From contig DJGH01000073.1 of NCBI GenBank assembly GCA_002431635.1, positions 9,885-20,297 on the forward strand: 10,413 nucleotides of DNA, written 5' to 3'. A program made the position numbers and the translations under genes. Below are positions 1-7,690 of the stretch, in pieces. The stretch comes from Petrotoga sp. UBA5851 (GTDB lineage: Bacteria; Thermotogota; Thermotogae; Petrotogales; Petrotogaceae). Position 1 is the stretch's first letter. Every line of letters starts with the position of its first letter. Under the pieces are notes generated by a model. It was not told the origin of the DNA and ran no database searches. It worked only from the letters and a program-made list of their open reading frames with translations.

Positions 1-468
1 AGTGAGATTAAAATAATAAAAGAGCTAGTCAGACACGGTTTTAAATTCAGAGTCATAGGTTCGAAGAATGAAACCTTTAATACAGTTGAGCATGAATGTA
101 CGGGTTTTCTTCCCTATGGTATGATGATGCAGGAGCTTTCCAAAGCTTCTTTTTCAATTGTTTCATACAGTACTGTTTCAGACTCAGGGTATATGAACGA
201 TATTCTTTCTCTTCCCCACAAGTATTATGATTCTCTGGCCGCAGGAACCCCGGTTATCGTAAAAAATTCTTTTACCACGATGTGCAATGAGGTGCGTAGG
301 TATGGATGCGGTATTATCATAGACGTTCATGATGTACCTGCCAGCATAAATAAAATTCTTAAGGCTTATGAGAACTATGGCTCCTTACAGCAGAACCTTA
401 TAAACTGCATTGATAATTTTGTCTGGGATAAGGAAAAAGAAGAACAGTTTATAAATTTTATAATTTAA
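1..468 (+). CDS. Glycosyltransferase, GT4-like C-terminal part (5' end outside window)
   Basis: The reading frame is open from base 1 to the TAA at 466-468, so this is the last 155 residues of a longer protein. The first in-frame ATG, at 121, lies inside the domain and is not a credible start. The fragment looks like the C-terminal Rossmann half of a GT-B glycosyltransferase. A strand of the type FRVIGS near residues 18-23 is followed by a helix-loop containing HKYYDSLAAGTPVIV, at about residues 73-87. That matches the nucleotide-sugar binding signature usually written KLYEYLAAGKPVI, with Asp in place of the common Glu. It would transfer a sugar from a nucleotide donor at the cytoplasmic side of the membrane; donor and acceptor cannot be deduced. 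Another glycosyltransferase and galT follow on the same strand. A third such enzyme or a sugar-modifying fold cannot be excluded without the N-terminus. Confidence 0.72.
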   Translation, partial: SEIKIIKELVRHGFKFRVIGSKNETFNTVEHECTGFLPYGMMMQELSKASFSIVSYSTVSDSGYMNDILSLPHKYYDSLAAGTPVIVKNSFTTMCNEVRRYGCGIIIDVHDVPASINKILKAYENYGSLQQNLINCIDNFVWDKEKEEQFINFII

Positions 469-553
469 TCATGCGTTATTCTAAAATGAATATACTTATA
501 TTAAAATAAATATATATATTATTTTTTAAAAGCTTATTTTTAAGAGGTGTACG

Positions 554-1708
554 ATGAAGATTCTTTTAGCCAGCAGCGAAGTGCTGGACAAAGATTGCCC
601 AAGCAACGAAAGCGTTCGGATAATGAACCTCGAAAAGGGATTAAGGGAGAATGGGAACACTGTTGAAGCATGTTTTTACAAAACACCGGAAGATCTTTTT
701 TCAAAGCTAAAAAGTAAAATAATAAAAAATGAGAGCTTTGAAAAAAATGTTCTTCAGATAAAAAACAGCTTCAAAAAAGTTGATGTTCAGGGCTACGACG
801 TTATAAACCCACATGATGTAGTATGTGCCGGAGGGTTCAGCGGAAATATGATACTATCGGTTAGCGGATACTTTTCCAGGGAGGTCATAGCCCAAAGCAG
901 TGCCGATAAAAAAAAGAAGCTTGAACTGTACGATGCCGCTATGTCAGTGGAGAAGTCAGCTATAATGAAGTCCAAGGCCATAATTGCATGCAGCCGTAAA
1001 TTAAAAGGCTATATAAGCGGTGTTTTTAAGTATCCGGAAGAAAAAATATATGTTGTAGGCAATTCTGTTGACAGCGATATGTTCTCCCCGGCAGAAAAAG
1101 ATAAGGTAAATTCAATACGTGATGAGTTTTCATTCGATAAGCAAAAATTTATGGTTCTTATTCCAAGAATAAAAAAAGTACCCGACAATATAGACAAACT
1201 TTGCCGTATAATAGATTCCCAAAAGATTAATGATGCTTTTTATGTTTTTTGCGGATGGGAAGACCTCAGAAGCACTATAGAAGAAAAAGTCTTAAATAAA
1301 AACAGGTGCTATTTTGTAGGTGAAAGCTTGATTGAGCAGCAGGCGGATCTATACAGAGCCAGTAATTTTGTGCTGGATACGTCTGTCTATTCTGATATAG
1401 CTGAAATAAACGACGGACAGATTCCACCGGCAGCACTTAAAGCCCTTTCCAGCGGTGTAGTCTATGTATGTCTGAAAAACGATACCTACGAAGAAAATTT
1501 TGTGGACGGACAGAATATGATAATGCTAAAGGACTTTGAAAAAGAGGTTTTTGAACTTGTATACCAGAAACTTACCGCAGCAGGTCATTTTATGGAGGAT
1601 ATCGGCAGAAATGCCAGAAAATTAGTGCTTTCTGATGAAAAAGATTATTCTCATTATGCTAATGCTAAGAAGTACGGTAAAATCTTTGAATACGCAATTA
1701 CTCTTTAA
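554..1708 (+). CDS. GT-B (family 4-like) glycosyltransferase with degenerate donor-site motif
   Basis: A 384-residue protein with the two-Rossmann layout of GT4-type glycosyltransferases. The N-terminal half opens with MKILLASSEVL and continues to a linker, VVGNSVDSDMFSP (about residues 167-179), which matches the family hinge motif (NGVDxxxF). The C-terminal half has FYVFCGW (about 230) and then IPPAALKALSSGVVYV (290-305), where most relatives have PPLEAMACGxPVV. The second Glu of the EX7E motif is therefore Lys296, so catalysis may differ from the norm. An AAGAGGTG ribosome site lies just before the ATG. The 85-base gap from the preceding gene is almost all A/T and shows only a weak A/T hairpin. 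No signal peptide or membrane helix is evident, so a cytoplasmic or peripheral enzyme is inferred. Acceptor unknown. It is followed after 15 bases by galT, suggesting co-transcription. Confidence 0.8.
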   Translation: MKILLASSEVLDKDCPSNESVRIMNLEKGLRENGNTVEACFYKTPEDLFSKLKSKIIKNESFEKNVLQIKNSFKKVDVQGYDVINPHDVVCAGGFSGNMILSVSGYFSREVIAQSSADKKKKLELYDAAMSVEKSAIMKSKAIIACSRKLKGYISGVFKYPEEKIYVVGNSVDSDMFSPAEKDKVNSIRDEFSFDKQKFMVLIPRIKKVPDNIDKLCRIIDSQKINDAFYVFCGWEDLRSTIEEKVLNKNRCYFVGESLIEQQADLYRASNFVLDTSVYSDIAEINDGQIPPAALKALSSGVVYVCLKNDTYEENFVDGQNMIMLKDFEKEVFELVYQKLTAAGHFMEDIGRNARKLVLSDEKDYSHYANAKKYGKIFEYAITL

Positions 1709-1723
1709 CAAGGATGTGAGGCT

Positions 1724-2707
1724 ATGTCCGAATTAAGGTGGAATCCATTGCTGAGAACATATACAATGGTTGCTTCAAACAGACAGGCTAGACCCGATAT
1801 GCCCAAAGACTGGTGTCCATTCTGCCCGGGCGAGGGAAAAAAAGTACCGCCTGACTATGATGTATTTTCTTACGATAATGACTTTCCTGCTCTGAAGCTG
1901 AATCCCGATGAAATGAAAGTAAAAAGCACCGGGATATACAGTGCTGTCCAGAACTACGGAAAGTGTGAAGTTATACTGTATTCTCCCGATCATAATGCAA
2001 AGCTTTACGAGCTTTCTCCACAGCATATAGTAAAGCTTATTCATTTATGGAAAGACAGGTTTATAGAGCTTTCAAAAGATGAAAAGATAAAGTATATTTT
2101 TGAATTTGAGAACAGAGGGGAGGAAGTGGGAGTTACAATGCCCCATCCACATGGACAATTGTACGCATATCCATGGATTCCGCTGAAAATAAAAACCGAA
2201 CTTGACAGCTGTCGCGACTACTATAATGAGCATGGTGAATGTCTTATATGCTCTATGAATGATGAAGAAAAAAAGTTTGGTGGAAGAGTTATCTTTGAAA
2301 ACACTTCATTTATGGCATATCTTCCGTTTTTTACGGACTATCCCTATGGAGTTTTTATAACAAGCAAACGTCATATAGACAGTTTTGTTGGTTTTATGCC
2401 AAAGGAAGAAGAAGATCTTGCAGATATACTTAAAAATATTACAGGGGCTTTTGATAACCTTTTTGATAGACCTTTCCCGTATATGATGTGCATACATCAA
2501 TCACCTGTAAATTCAGAACAGGAGTATAAAAATAACAGTCGGTACTTTCACTTTCATATTGAATTTTATACACCGCTCAGAGATAAAAAAAGAATAAAAT
2601 GGTATGCATCCTCCGAAATGGGAGGCTGGGCTGCAGCCAACACCATGAATGTCGAGGACTCAGCCAAAGAACTCAGAGCAGCGCTTGAAAAATTTCTCAA
2701 AAGATAA
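1724..2707 (+). CDS. galT: Galactose-1-phosphate uridylyltransferase
   Basis: This 327-residue protein is the Leloir enzyme that swaps UMP between UDP-glucose and galactose-1-phosphate in the cytoplasm. The active-site motif HPHGQ is at 141-145, with His143 expected to be the uridylylated nucleophile. An N-terminal CPFC (Cys31, Cys34) matches the metal-binding pair of the family. Later come a second C-x-x-C (Cys173, Cys176) and an HFHIE block (276-280) equivalent to the C-terminal His cluster. The C-terminal GGWAAANTM block and length fit class I GalT of the HIT superfamily. AAGGATGTGAG precedes the ATG at good spacing. It starts 15 bases after the upstream glycosyltransferase and is likely in the same transcript. 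No galK or galE is present in the window. The enzyme may therefore serve galactose recycling or nucleotide-sugar supply for the neighbouring transferases rather than classic galactose catabolism; that is inference. Confidence 0.95.
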   Translation: MSELRWNPLLRTYTMVASNRQARPDMPKDWCPFCPGEGKKVPPDYDVFSYDNDFPALKLNPDEMKVKSTGIYSAVQNYGKCEVILYSPDHNAKLYELSPQHIVKLIHLWKDRFIELSKDEKIKYIFEFENRGEEVGVTMPHPHGQLYAYPWIPLKIKTELDSCRDYYNEHGECLICSMNDEEKKFGGRVIFENTSFMAYLPFFTDYPYGVFITSKRHIDSFVGFMPKEEEDLADILKNITGAFDNLFDRPFPYMMCIHQSPVNSEQEYKNNSRYFHFHIEFYTPLRDKKRIKWYASSEMGGWAAANTMNVEDSAKELRAALEKFLKR

Positions 2708-2708
2708 T

Positions 2709-2731
2709 AAGCCGCCGTCGGAGCGGTTTTT
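2709..2731 (+). terminator. Rho-independent terminator after galT
   Basis: A 7-bp stem pairs AAGCCGC (2709-2715) with GCGGTTT (2723-2729), including one G-T pair, around a 7-base loop. The T-run starts in the 3' arm and continues to 2731. It begins one base after the galT stop and would end the glycosyltransferase-galT transcript before the chemoreceptor gene. Confidence 0.65.
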
Positions 2732-2766
2732 ATATAGTATATAGAAAAAATAAAGGAGAGAGTCGA

Positions 2767-4881
2767 GTGCTAAAAAATCTTAAACTTAGAACAAAACTAT
2801 TTGTACTTATTCTTTTGCCTGTAGTAACCGTTATTACCGCAGTATTTTTGTTTATCGGAATAAACACATATACAGTCAGCCTTAAAAATGCCGAAAGTAT
2901 AGGGCGTGTCAAGAGCCTTGAACTTTCTTATATGCTCAGTGAGTATATGAACGAAGTATTCTCTAATGCAAGAAGCATTTCAGGACTTATACAGGCTATG
3001 AAAGAAAACAATAACCAGGACAGAAACATAGTAAACATGACAATGAAAAAGCTCCTGGAAAGAAATGCAGAGTACTTCGGCATTTATGCGCTTTTTGAAC
3101 CGGACTCCTTTGACGGAATGGACAAAGAGTATGCATTAAAGGAATCATACGATGAAACAGGCGTGTTTAGCGTGTACCATTACCGTGACGGTTCGCAAGT
3201 TAAAACCAAAACCTTGGATAATTACTCCCAAAGACAGAGCTTTGATTGGTATTGGACACCCTATTCAACCAGGAACGAAAGTATAATAGAGCCATATCTT
3301 GATACACTCTACGGTAAAAAAATACTCATGACAACAGTTGCTGTTCCTGTGTTATACGATGGAAAATCAATCGGAGTTGTAGGAATAGACCTTACTTTTG
3401 ACAAACTCATTTCCATGAATAAAAATATTTCACTTTATAAAACCGGATTCGGCAGGATAATGACCAACAGCGGAACCATAGTTGCCCACCCGCAGGAAAA
3501 AGCGTTGTTTTTGCCCGCAAAAGAGATAAAAGAAGAGGAAAACTTTGCAGCAATAACCGAAAGAATGAATAATAATGAAGTCTTTTCAGTCTTTTCAGCC
3601 TCGCAGAGTTTGGGCAAGCAGGTATTTGCAAGCTATGTTCCTGTATTTCTTGGAAACAGTACAAAGCCTTGGATTGTCGGAGTTGTTGTCGAAAAAAGCG
3701 AAATGCTTGATGATCTTTACAGCCAGATAGCAATATTTACCGTTTCGCTTGTTGTGGCAGTAACCCTAATAATGTTTGTAATAATAGTTGTGTCTGTTCT
3801 CATAAGCCGTTCCGTGTCAAGTGCTTCCAAAATAGCGGACTCTATATCGAACTACAATCTCAGGACAGAGATTCCCAAACACTTCTTAATCCGTAAGGAT
3901 GAAATAGGAGTGCTTATAAACTCATTGAATAAGATGCAGCAAGAACTTAAAGTAATTGTCAGAGATATATCAGAAAAATCAGAGACGGTTGATAAAAATT
4001 CACAAGCCCTTTCTCTTACCTCAAAAGCCATGGCTGCATCAAGTGAGGATCTTGCAGTAAGAATGCAGCACATAGCCCAGGGCGCTTCTGAGCAGGCACA
4101 GGAACTTTCACAGATAGTCAAGTCTCTCGAAGAGTTTGACAGGAATATGGAAAAAGCCTTTTCTGAACTGGAAAACGTCGGAAACGAATCCAAAAATGCA
4201 AACGAAAAGGCTGTAACAGGAAAAAAAGAAATGGACAGCCTCATAGGGTCGATAGAAGAAATAAAAAAAGCCTTTGAAACGGTAAACGGTAAAGTTCAGC
4301 AGCTTCAAAGCTCTGTAAGCGAGATAAGTGGAATAACGCAGATAATATCTTCAATTACCGAACAGACCAATCTTCTGGCGCTTAATGCAGCAATAGAAGC
4401 CGCAAGAGCCGGTGAAGCCGGAAAAGGCTTCAGCGTTGTTGCCGATGAGATAAGAAAACTTGCAGAAGAATCAAAGGCTTCAACAGTAAAGATAGTTGAA
4501 CTTGTAAACTCAATCAACAGCGATACAAGCGAACTGAGAGATACATCAAAAAATGTCGAAAAGTTTGTCAACCAGCAGACACTGTCCGTTGAAAACACTG
4601 TTCTGTCTTTTGCACAGATACTTACAGCGGTACAGAAGGTTGATCCGTTGATTCAGAAAACCTCGTCATCTATGGACGAAATAGTGAGATCAAAAGAAGA
4701 GATACTTAGAAAGGCCGAAAAAATAAATACGATTACCCAGGAAAACAGTGCCTCTACAGAAGAAGCATCTTCTAGTTCCCAGGAACTTTCGGCTTCATCG
4801 CAGGAGATAGCCGCTATGTCAGGCAGTCTGAATGAGGTTGCAGACAGGATGATACAAACAGTCAAAAAATTTAACACCTAA
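2767..4881 (+). CDS. Methyl-accepting chemotaxis protein with dCache sensor
   Basis: A 704-residue transmembrane chemoreceptor. The GTG start is supported by AAAGGAGAG eight bases upstream. Transmembrane helix 1 covers about residues 11-33. The extracellular part (about 35-315) reads as a double-Cache sensor: WYWTPY at 161-166, EPYLD at 175-179 and GVVGIDL at 203-209. Helix 2 is about 321-347, followed by a HAMP region (about 348-400) and a long coiled-coil signalling domain. The hairpin tip, with EQTNLLALNAAIEAARAGE at 532-550 followed by GKGFSVVADE, is the highly conserved site that contacts CheA and CheW. The protein ends VKKFNT, with no NWETF-like CheR-tethering pentapeptide. No chemotaxis kinase genes are nearby, so this is an orphan receptor joining a system encoded elsewhere. 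The ligand is unknown. The Arg that normally lies two residues before the sensor Trp in amino-acid-binding dCache domains is Phe159, so a simple amino-acid receptor is not supported. Confidence 0.96.
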   Translation: MLKNLKLRTKLFVLILLPVVTVITAVFLFIGINTYTVSLKNAESIGRVKSLELSYMLSEYMNEVFSNARSISGLIQAMKENNNQDRNIVNMTMKKLLERNAEYFGIYALFEPDSFDGMDKEYALKESYDETGVFSVYHYRDGSQVKTKTLDNYSQRQSFDWYWTPYSTRNESIIEPYLDTLYGKKILMTTVAVPVLYDGKSIGVVGIDLTFDKLISMNKNISLYKTGFGRIMTNSGTIVAHPQEKALFLPAKEIKEEENFAAITERMNNNEVFSVFSASQSLGKQVFASYVPVFLGNSTKPWIVGVVVEKSEMLDDLYSQIAIFTVSLVVAVTLIMFVIIVVSVLISRSVSSASKIADSISNYNLRTEIPKHFLIRKDEIGVLINSLNKMQQELKVIVRDISEKSETVDKNSQALSLTSKAMAASSEDLAVRMQHIAQGASEQAQELSQIVKSLEEFDRNMEKAFSELENVGNESKNANEKAVTGKKEMDSLIGSIEEIKKAFETVNGKVQQLQSSVSEISGITQIISSITEQTNLLALNAAIEAARAGEAGKGFSVVADEIRKLAEESKASTVKIVELVNSINSDTSELRDTSKNVEKFVNQQTLSVENTVLSFAQILTAVQKVDPLIQKTSSSMDEIVRSKEEILRKAEKINTITQENSASTEEASSSSQELSASSQEIAAMSGSLNEVADRMIQTVKKFNT

Positions 4882-4934
4882 TAAAAAACTGTTAATTAAT
4901 GTATATCCTTTCTGAAAAAGATTTATGAAAGCTG

Positions 4935-4956
4935 CCGGCGCATATGCGCCGGTTTT
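4935..4956 (+). terminator. Palindromic terminator between convergent chemoreceptor and ABC permease genes
   Basis: Bases 4935-4952 form a perfect 18-base palindrome that folds as CCGGCGC-ATAT-GCGCCGG. It is followed on the + strand by TTTT (4953-4956), giving a strong terminator for the chemoreceptor gene. The T-run overlaps the stop codon of the opposing permease gene. On the minus strand the hairpin comes directly after that stop but lacks a clean U-run, so termination in that direction would be weaker. Confidence 0.8.
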
Positions 4957-5701
4957 ACTTTGCTGTTTCTTTTTTAAGCCTGTAAAGTGCACAGACAAAA
5001 GCAACAACACATAGAATTAAAAGAAGAAGTAATACAAAAAGCATCTCTCCAAGAGCAAGACACTCGTTCATGAGTACTTTCCTCAGGATATTTATTACAT
5101 GAGTAAAGGGGTTAAGATAAATTACTGTATGTAAGTTTTTGGAGAGAGTTTCAGAAGGGAAAAGCGCCGAGCTCAGAAAAAATGTCGGGAGTACTATAGC
5201 GTTCATAACAGTTTCATATATTACTTCGTTTGCAAGCAGAAGGCTCATAGTATATGTGAGACATGAAAGGAAAAAAGCTGTCAGAAACAGTATTAACAGC
5301 ATATATAAAAAATTTAACAGGTCAGATGGAACGCTTACAGAGAAAAAAAGTGCTATAACCATGAGGACAGATATTTCTATGAAAGACAGAATAACAGTTT
5401 CAAATGTCTGTCCAAATACAATAGATACTCTTTTTACAGGTGAAAGCAGTATTCTGTAAAAACTTCCGTTGTTTTTTGTGATATAGTTTATAATTCCACC
5501 GCCGCAGCATGCGGAAAAAGTCACTAAAACCATTATCCCAGGCAGAATAAAAGCATTGTAATTGCCTGTGGTACTGTGCATGGTACTTGCACCGACAGTT
5601 CCGTAAAGCATCATCCATAGGAGAGGCTGAATCAATGTGATAACTATGGTTATGGGATTTTGAACTCTCCATTTCATACTTCGATAGAGTATATTCAGCA
5701 T
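4955..5701 (-). CDS. ABC-2 type exporter permease
   Basis: A 248-residue, very hydrophobic protein with about six predicted membrane helices, the usual size for ABC-2 (DrrB/YadH-like) permeases. Recognisable blocks are NPITIVITLIQPLLWMMLYG near residues 15-34, the LLSPVKR segment near 85-91 between helices, and NPFTHVINILRKVL near 197-210, which matches the conserved C-terminal part of this family. It should form the membrane channel of an exporter whose ATPase is encoded just upstream. The start codon lies inside the ATPase gene: the 7-base overlap ATGCTGA contains this ATG and the ATPase TGA. An AGGAGG lies ten bases before the ATG, within the ATPase coding sequence, so translation is probably coupled. 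A two-component ABC-2 system next to a drug-sensing-type regulator suggests export of an antibiotic, lipid or other amphipathic compound; the substrate is not readable. Confidence 0.92.
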   Translation of the reverse strand: MLNILYRSMKWRVQNPITIVITLIQPLLWMMLYGTVGASTMHSTTGNYNAFILPGIMVLVTFSACCGGGIINYITKNNGSFYRILLSPVKRVSIVFGQTFETVILSFIEISVLMVIALFFSVSVPSDLLNFLYMLLILFLTAFFLSCLTYTMSLLLANEVIYETVMNAIVLPTFFLSSALFPSETLSKNLHTVIYLNPFTHVINILRKVLMNECLALGEMLFVLLLLLILCVVAFVCALYRLKKETAK

Positions 5702-6657
5702 ACCGTCTCGTCCTCCTTTCTTTCTTTTTTTGAAGTCAGTTCTATAAAAACATCTTCAAGGCTTGGCAAGGTTATCTCTGCCGATTTAAGATTAAATTTT
5801 TTTTCTAAAAGTGCTTTGAGTATGATAGGAAAGATAGATTCTGTGGCATTAGAAATAAAAAGGACGGACTCCCCCCGGATATATGAAGAATTGCAGATAT
5901 TCAAACTCTCAATATAACTGCGGCAGGCAGGTAAAACTTCCTTTTCTTTAAGGTCTATCTTTACCATGGTATTGCCAGTAATTCTTTTAAGTTCATAGGG
6001 ACTGGCTTGGATAAGGTTTTTCCCATCTTTTAGTATGCAGATGCTGTCACTAAGAGTATCGGCTTCTTCAAGATAATGAGTGGTTAGAAATACTGTGGTT
6101 TTAAAGATTTCTTTTATTTTCAAAATCATTTTCCACATGGCTCTTCTTGATTGTATGTCCATACCTGTTGTGGGTTCGTCCAGAAAAAGGACTTTAGGAA
6201 AGGATATCATATTCATAGCAATATCAAGCCTTCTTTTTATTCCGCCGGAGTATGTTGATACCGGATATTTTACATAATCAGAAAGTTCAAAACTTTCAAT
6301 GAGCAGTTTCATTCTCTGATTTATCGTTTTATTGTCAAGCTGATAAAGCCTTGCCTGAAAGATAAAGTTTTCCTTTAAAGACATATGGGTATCTATAGAT
6401 ATATTCTGTGAAACGCAGGATATCAAAGGTCTTACATCGTCTGGATTTTTTTGGGTATCTATATCCAGGATGAAGGCTTTTCCTTTTGTGGCAAGGCATT
6501 GAGTCGTAAGAATTTTTATAAGTGATGATTTTCCGGCACCATTGGGACCCAAAAGTGAAAAAACTTCACCTTCTTTTACCTGTATGTTCAGGTTGTTCAA
6601 AGCGTTCACACCATTTCTGTAGGTTTTTGAAAGATCCTGGGTTTGTATTGTATACAT
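5695..6657 (-). CDS. ABC transporter ATP-binding protein (DrrA/CcmA-like)
   Basis: A 320-residue nucleotide-binding subunit that powers the adjacent permease. All catalytic motifs are present: Walker A GPNGAGKS (37-44), Q-loop Gln84, signature YSGGIKRRLD (136-145), Walker B VLFLDEPTTGMD (156-167) and switch His194 in TTHYLEEAD. After the ATPase domain (about 1-215) there is a C-terminal extension of about 100 residues, as in the DrrA-type exporters that carry a DUF4162-like tail. An AAAGGAG sits eight bases before the ATG and overlaps the stop codon of the AraC-family gene, only 12 bases upstream. The 3' end overlaps the permease start by 7 bases. The order regulator-ATPase-permease with these tight junctions indicates one operon with fixed stoichiometry. 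The family handles drugs, lipids and polysaccharides, so the exact cargo stays open. Confidence 0.95.
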   Translation of the reverse strand: MYTIQTQDLSKTYRNGVNALNNLNIQVKEGEVFSLLGPNGAGKSSLIKILTTQCLATKGKAFILDIDTQKNPDDVRPLISCVSQNISIDTHMSLKENFIFQARLYQLDNKTINQRMKLLIESFELSDYVKYPVSTYSGGIKRRLDIAMNMISFPKVLFLDEPTTGMDIQSRRAMWKMILKIKEIFKTTVFLTTHYLEEADTLSDSICILKDGKNLIQASPYELKRITGNTMVKIDLKEKEVLPACRSYIESLNICNSSYIRGESVLFISNATESIFPIILKALLEKKFNLKSAEITLPSLEDVFIELTSKKERKEDETVC

Positions 6658-6669
6658 GCTCTTTCTCCT

Positions 6670-7524
6670 TTATGCTCTTTTTTTAACTGCAATCCAGACT
6701 TCGCAGTTATTTGCCTTTGTACTGTCCAACGGATAAACTTCTATATCCGGAAGGTTTGCATACTCGTATCCGGAAAAAGCGAGCCACTGGGTAAAAAAAA
6801 CTCTGAATATGTTCTGCACACTCAGTCTGAAATCACCTTCACAGCTGAATATTACCCAAGTTGCGGGTTTTATGCTGCAGGAACAAAGACCGGAGGGAAT
6901 TTTTCCGTCTATAGACGATGCAATATAATAAAAAATATCTTTGGGATCGTTATAGACACTAAGCCCATATATTTTTTCATGTTCGAGGGAGCATAAGCTC
7001 AAAAGTTTACGGTAGGCCGGCGTTTTTTTAGTTTTTTGCCAAAAGCATGGAATCTTTTCAAAATTTTCTTCAGGGTTGCGGGTCATTCTGGTTTTTAATC
7101 CGGCAAAGCTGAGGGCTCCTTTTTCCTGAATACGGTATCTTAGGCCTTCGTATCCGGTCAAAGTTATTGATAGGGAAAGCTTTGAAAAAGAGTTAAGAAT
7201 AGCGGATTCCGATTTGGCAAGGCTTGGACTTATTCCGTGTATGCTTTTGAAAGCCCTATTGAATGCAGAGAGCGACGTATAACCGTATTTCAGACTTATC
7301 TCAGTGATGCTTGTATTTCCACAGCGGATATCAAAAGCTGCCAGAGTCATCTTTCTTCTGCGTATATACTCTGAAACTGATATCCCGGTTATATAGGAAA
7401 ACATTCTCTGAAAGTAATAAGGAGAACAACAGGCAATTTCGGAAGCTTTTTCGTATGAAAGTTCATCTGTGAGATGGTCTTCTATATAGTCTAAAGCTTT
7501 ATTAAAACGTATCAGCCAGTGCAT
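6670..7524 (-). CDS. AraC-family regulator with GyrI-like effector-binding domain
   Basis: A 284-residue transcription factor with the DNA-binding domain at the N-terminus, the Rob/TipA-like order opposite to AraC itself. Two helix-turn-helix units are visible: residues 22-67 (ELSYEKASEIACCSPYYFQRMF onwards) and 71-101 (ITEISLKYGYTSLSAFNRAF, closing with HGISPS). The C-terminal half (about 120-284) looks like a GyrI/SOUL-type small-molecule domain. It ends with IEVYP and then CEVWIAV, where family members have E-[LIV]-[WY]-[IV]-P; Glu275 fits the position that contacts cationic ligands in relatives, while the usual Pro is Ala279. The ribosome site is unusually strong: GGAGGTGAT (7529-7537), fully complementary to the 16S 3' end. 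It heads the ABC exporter operon, so it most likely senses the exported compound and activates its own operon. No clear promoter or operator is visible upstream. Confidence 0.93.
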   Translation of the reverse strand: MHWLIRFNKALDYIEDHLTDELSYEKASEIACCSPYYFQRMFSYITGISVSEYIRRRKMTLAAFDIRCGNTSITEISLKYGYTSLSAFNRAFKSIHGISPSLAKSESAILNSFSKLSLSITLTGYEGLRYRIQEKGALSFAGLKTRMTRNPEENFEKIPCFWQKTKKTPAYRKLLSLCSLEHEKIYGLSVYNDPKDIFYYIASSIDGKIPSGLCSCSIKPATWVIFSCEGDFRLSVQNIFRVFFTQWLAFSGYEYANLPDIEVYPLDSTKANNCEVWIAVKKRA

Positions 7525-7598
7525 TTTATCACCTCCGGATAAAGTCTAGCATGATATAAATTTAATGTCTTGCTTTTTTCTGCCAGCTTTTGTAAAGT

Positions 7599-7681
7599 AA
7601 AAAAAAAGCACCCTCAATGAAGTGAACCCCTTTCGTCAGATTTTGTCTAACTAAAAGGGGTCAGTTCACAAAGGGTGCTTT
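7599..7681 (-). terminator. Long nested terminator of the yitT transcript
   Basis: Read on the minus strand, the 10-bp outer stem AAAGCACCCT/AGGGTGCTTT (7672-7681 with 7605-7614) runs straight into a U-tract; the T9 run spans 7607-7599. Inside it is a second arm of GTGAAC/GTTCAC and CCCTTT/AAAGGG pairs (7622-7633 with 7654-7669), interrupted by a 3-base bulge. It begins nine bases after the yitT stop codon and separates yitT from the AraC-family operon, which lies downstream in the same direction. Confidence 0.88.
7622..7669. repeat. Imperfect inverted repeat resembling IS3/IS150-type ends, inside the terminator
   Basis: The two ends read inward as GTGAACCCCTTTCGTCAGA and, on the other strand, GTGAACTGACCCCTTTT followed by AGTTAGAC. 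They are imperfect copies that differ mainly by a TGA insertion. From memory, the second resembles terminal repeats of IS150-group IS3-family elements (TGxACTGxxCCC...TTAGAC). No transposase or target duplication is visible, so this could be a miniature remnant or simply part of the terminator. Confidence 0.4.
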
Positions 7682-7690
7682 CGGTTATAT

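Noticed and set aside
503..525. A/T-only hairpin (AAAATAA/TTATTTT) between the two glycosyltransferase genes, as a terminator
   Set aside because: The region is nearly pure A/T, so such symmetry is expected by chance. The stem has no G-C pairs and the U-run is short.
2708..2739. Motility-sigma (sigma-D) type promoter for the chemoreceptor gene
   Set aside because: A TAAG box is present, but the sequence 15 bases downstream is TTTTTATAT and not GCCGATAT. The region is better explained by the galT terminator.
3407..4598. Long open frames on the minus strand inside the chemoreceptor gene
   Set aside because: They are antisense to a complete, well-matched chemotaxis receptor, lack ribosome sites and show only low-complexity Ser/Phe-rich translations.
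7543..7571. Promoter-like pair before the AraC-family gene (minus strand AAGACA, 17 bases, TAGACT with extended TG)
   Set aside because: Each box matches only four of six bases, and the predicted start would fall inside the ribosome binding site, leaving no leader.
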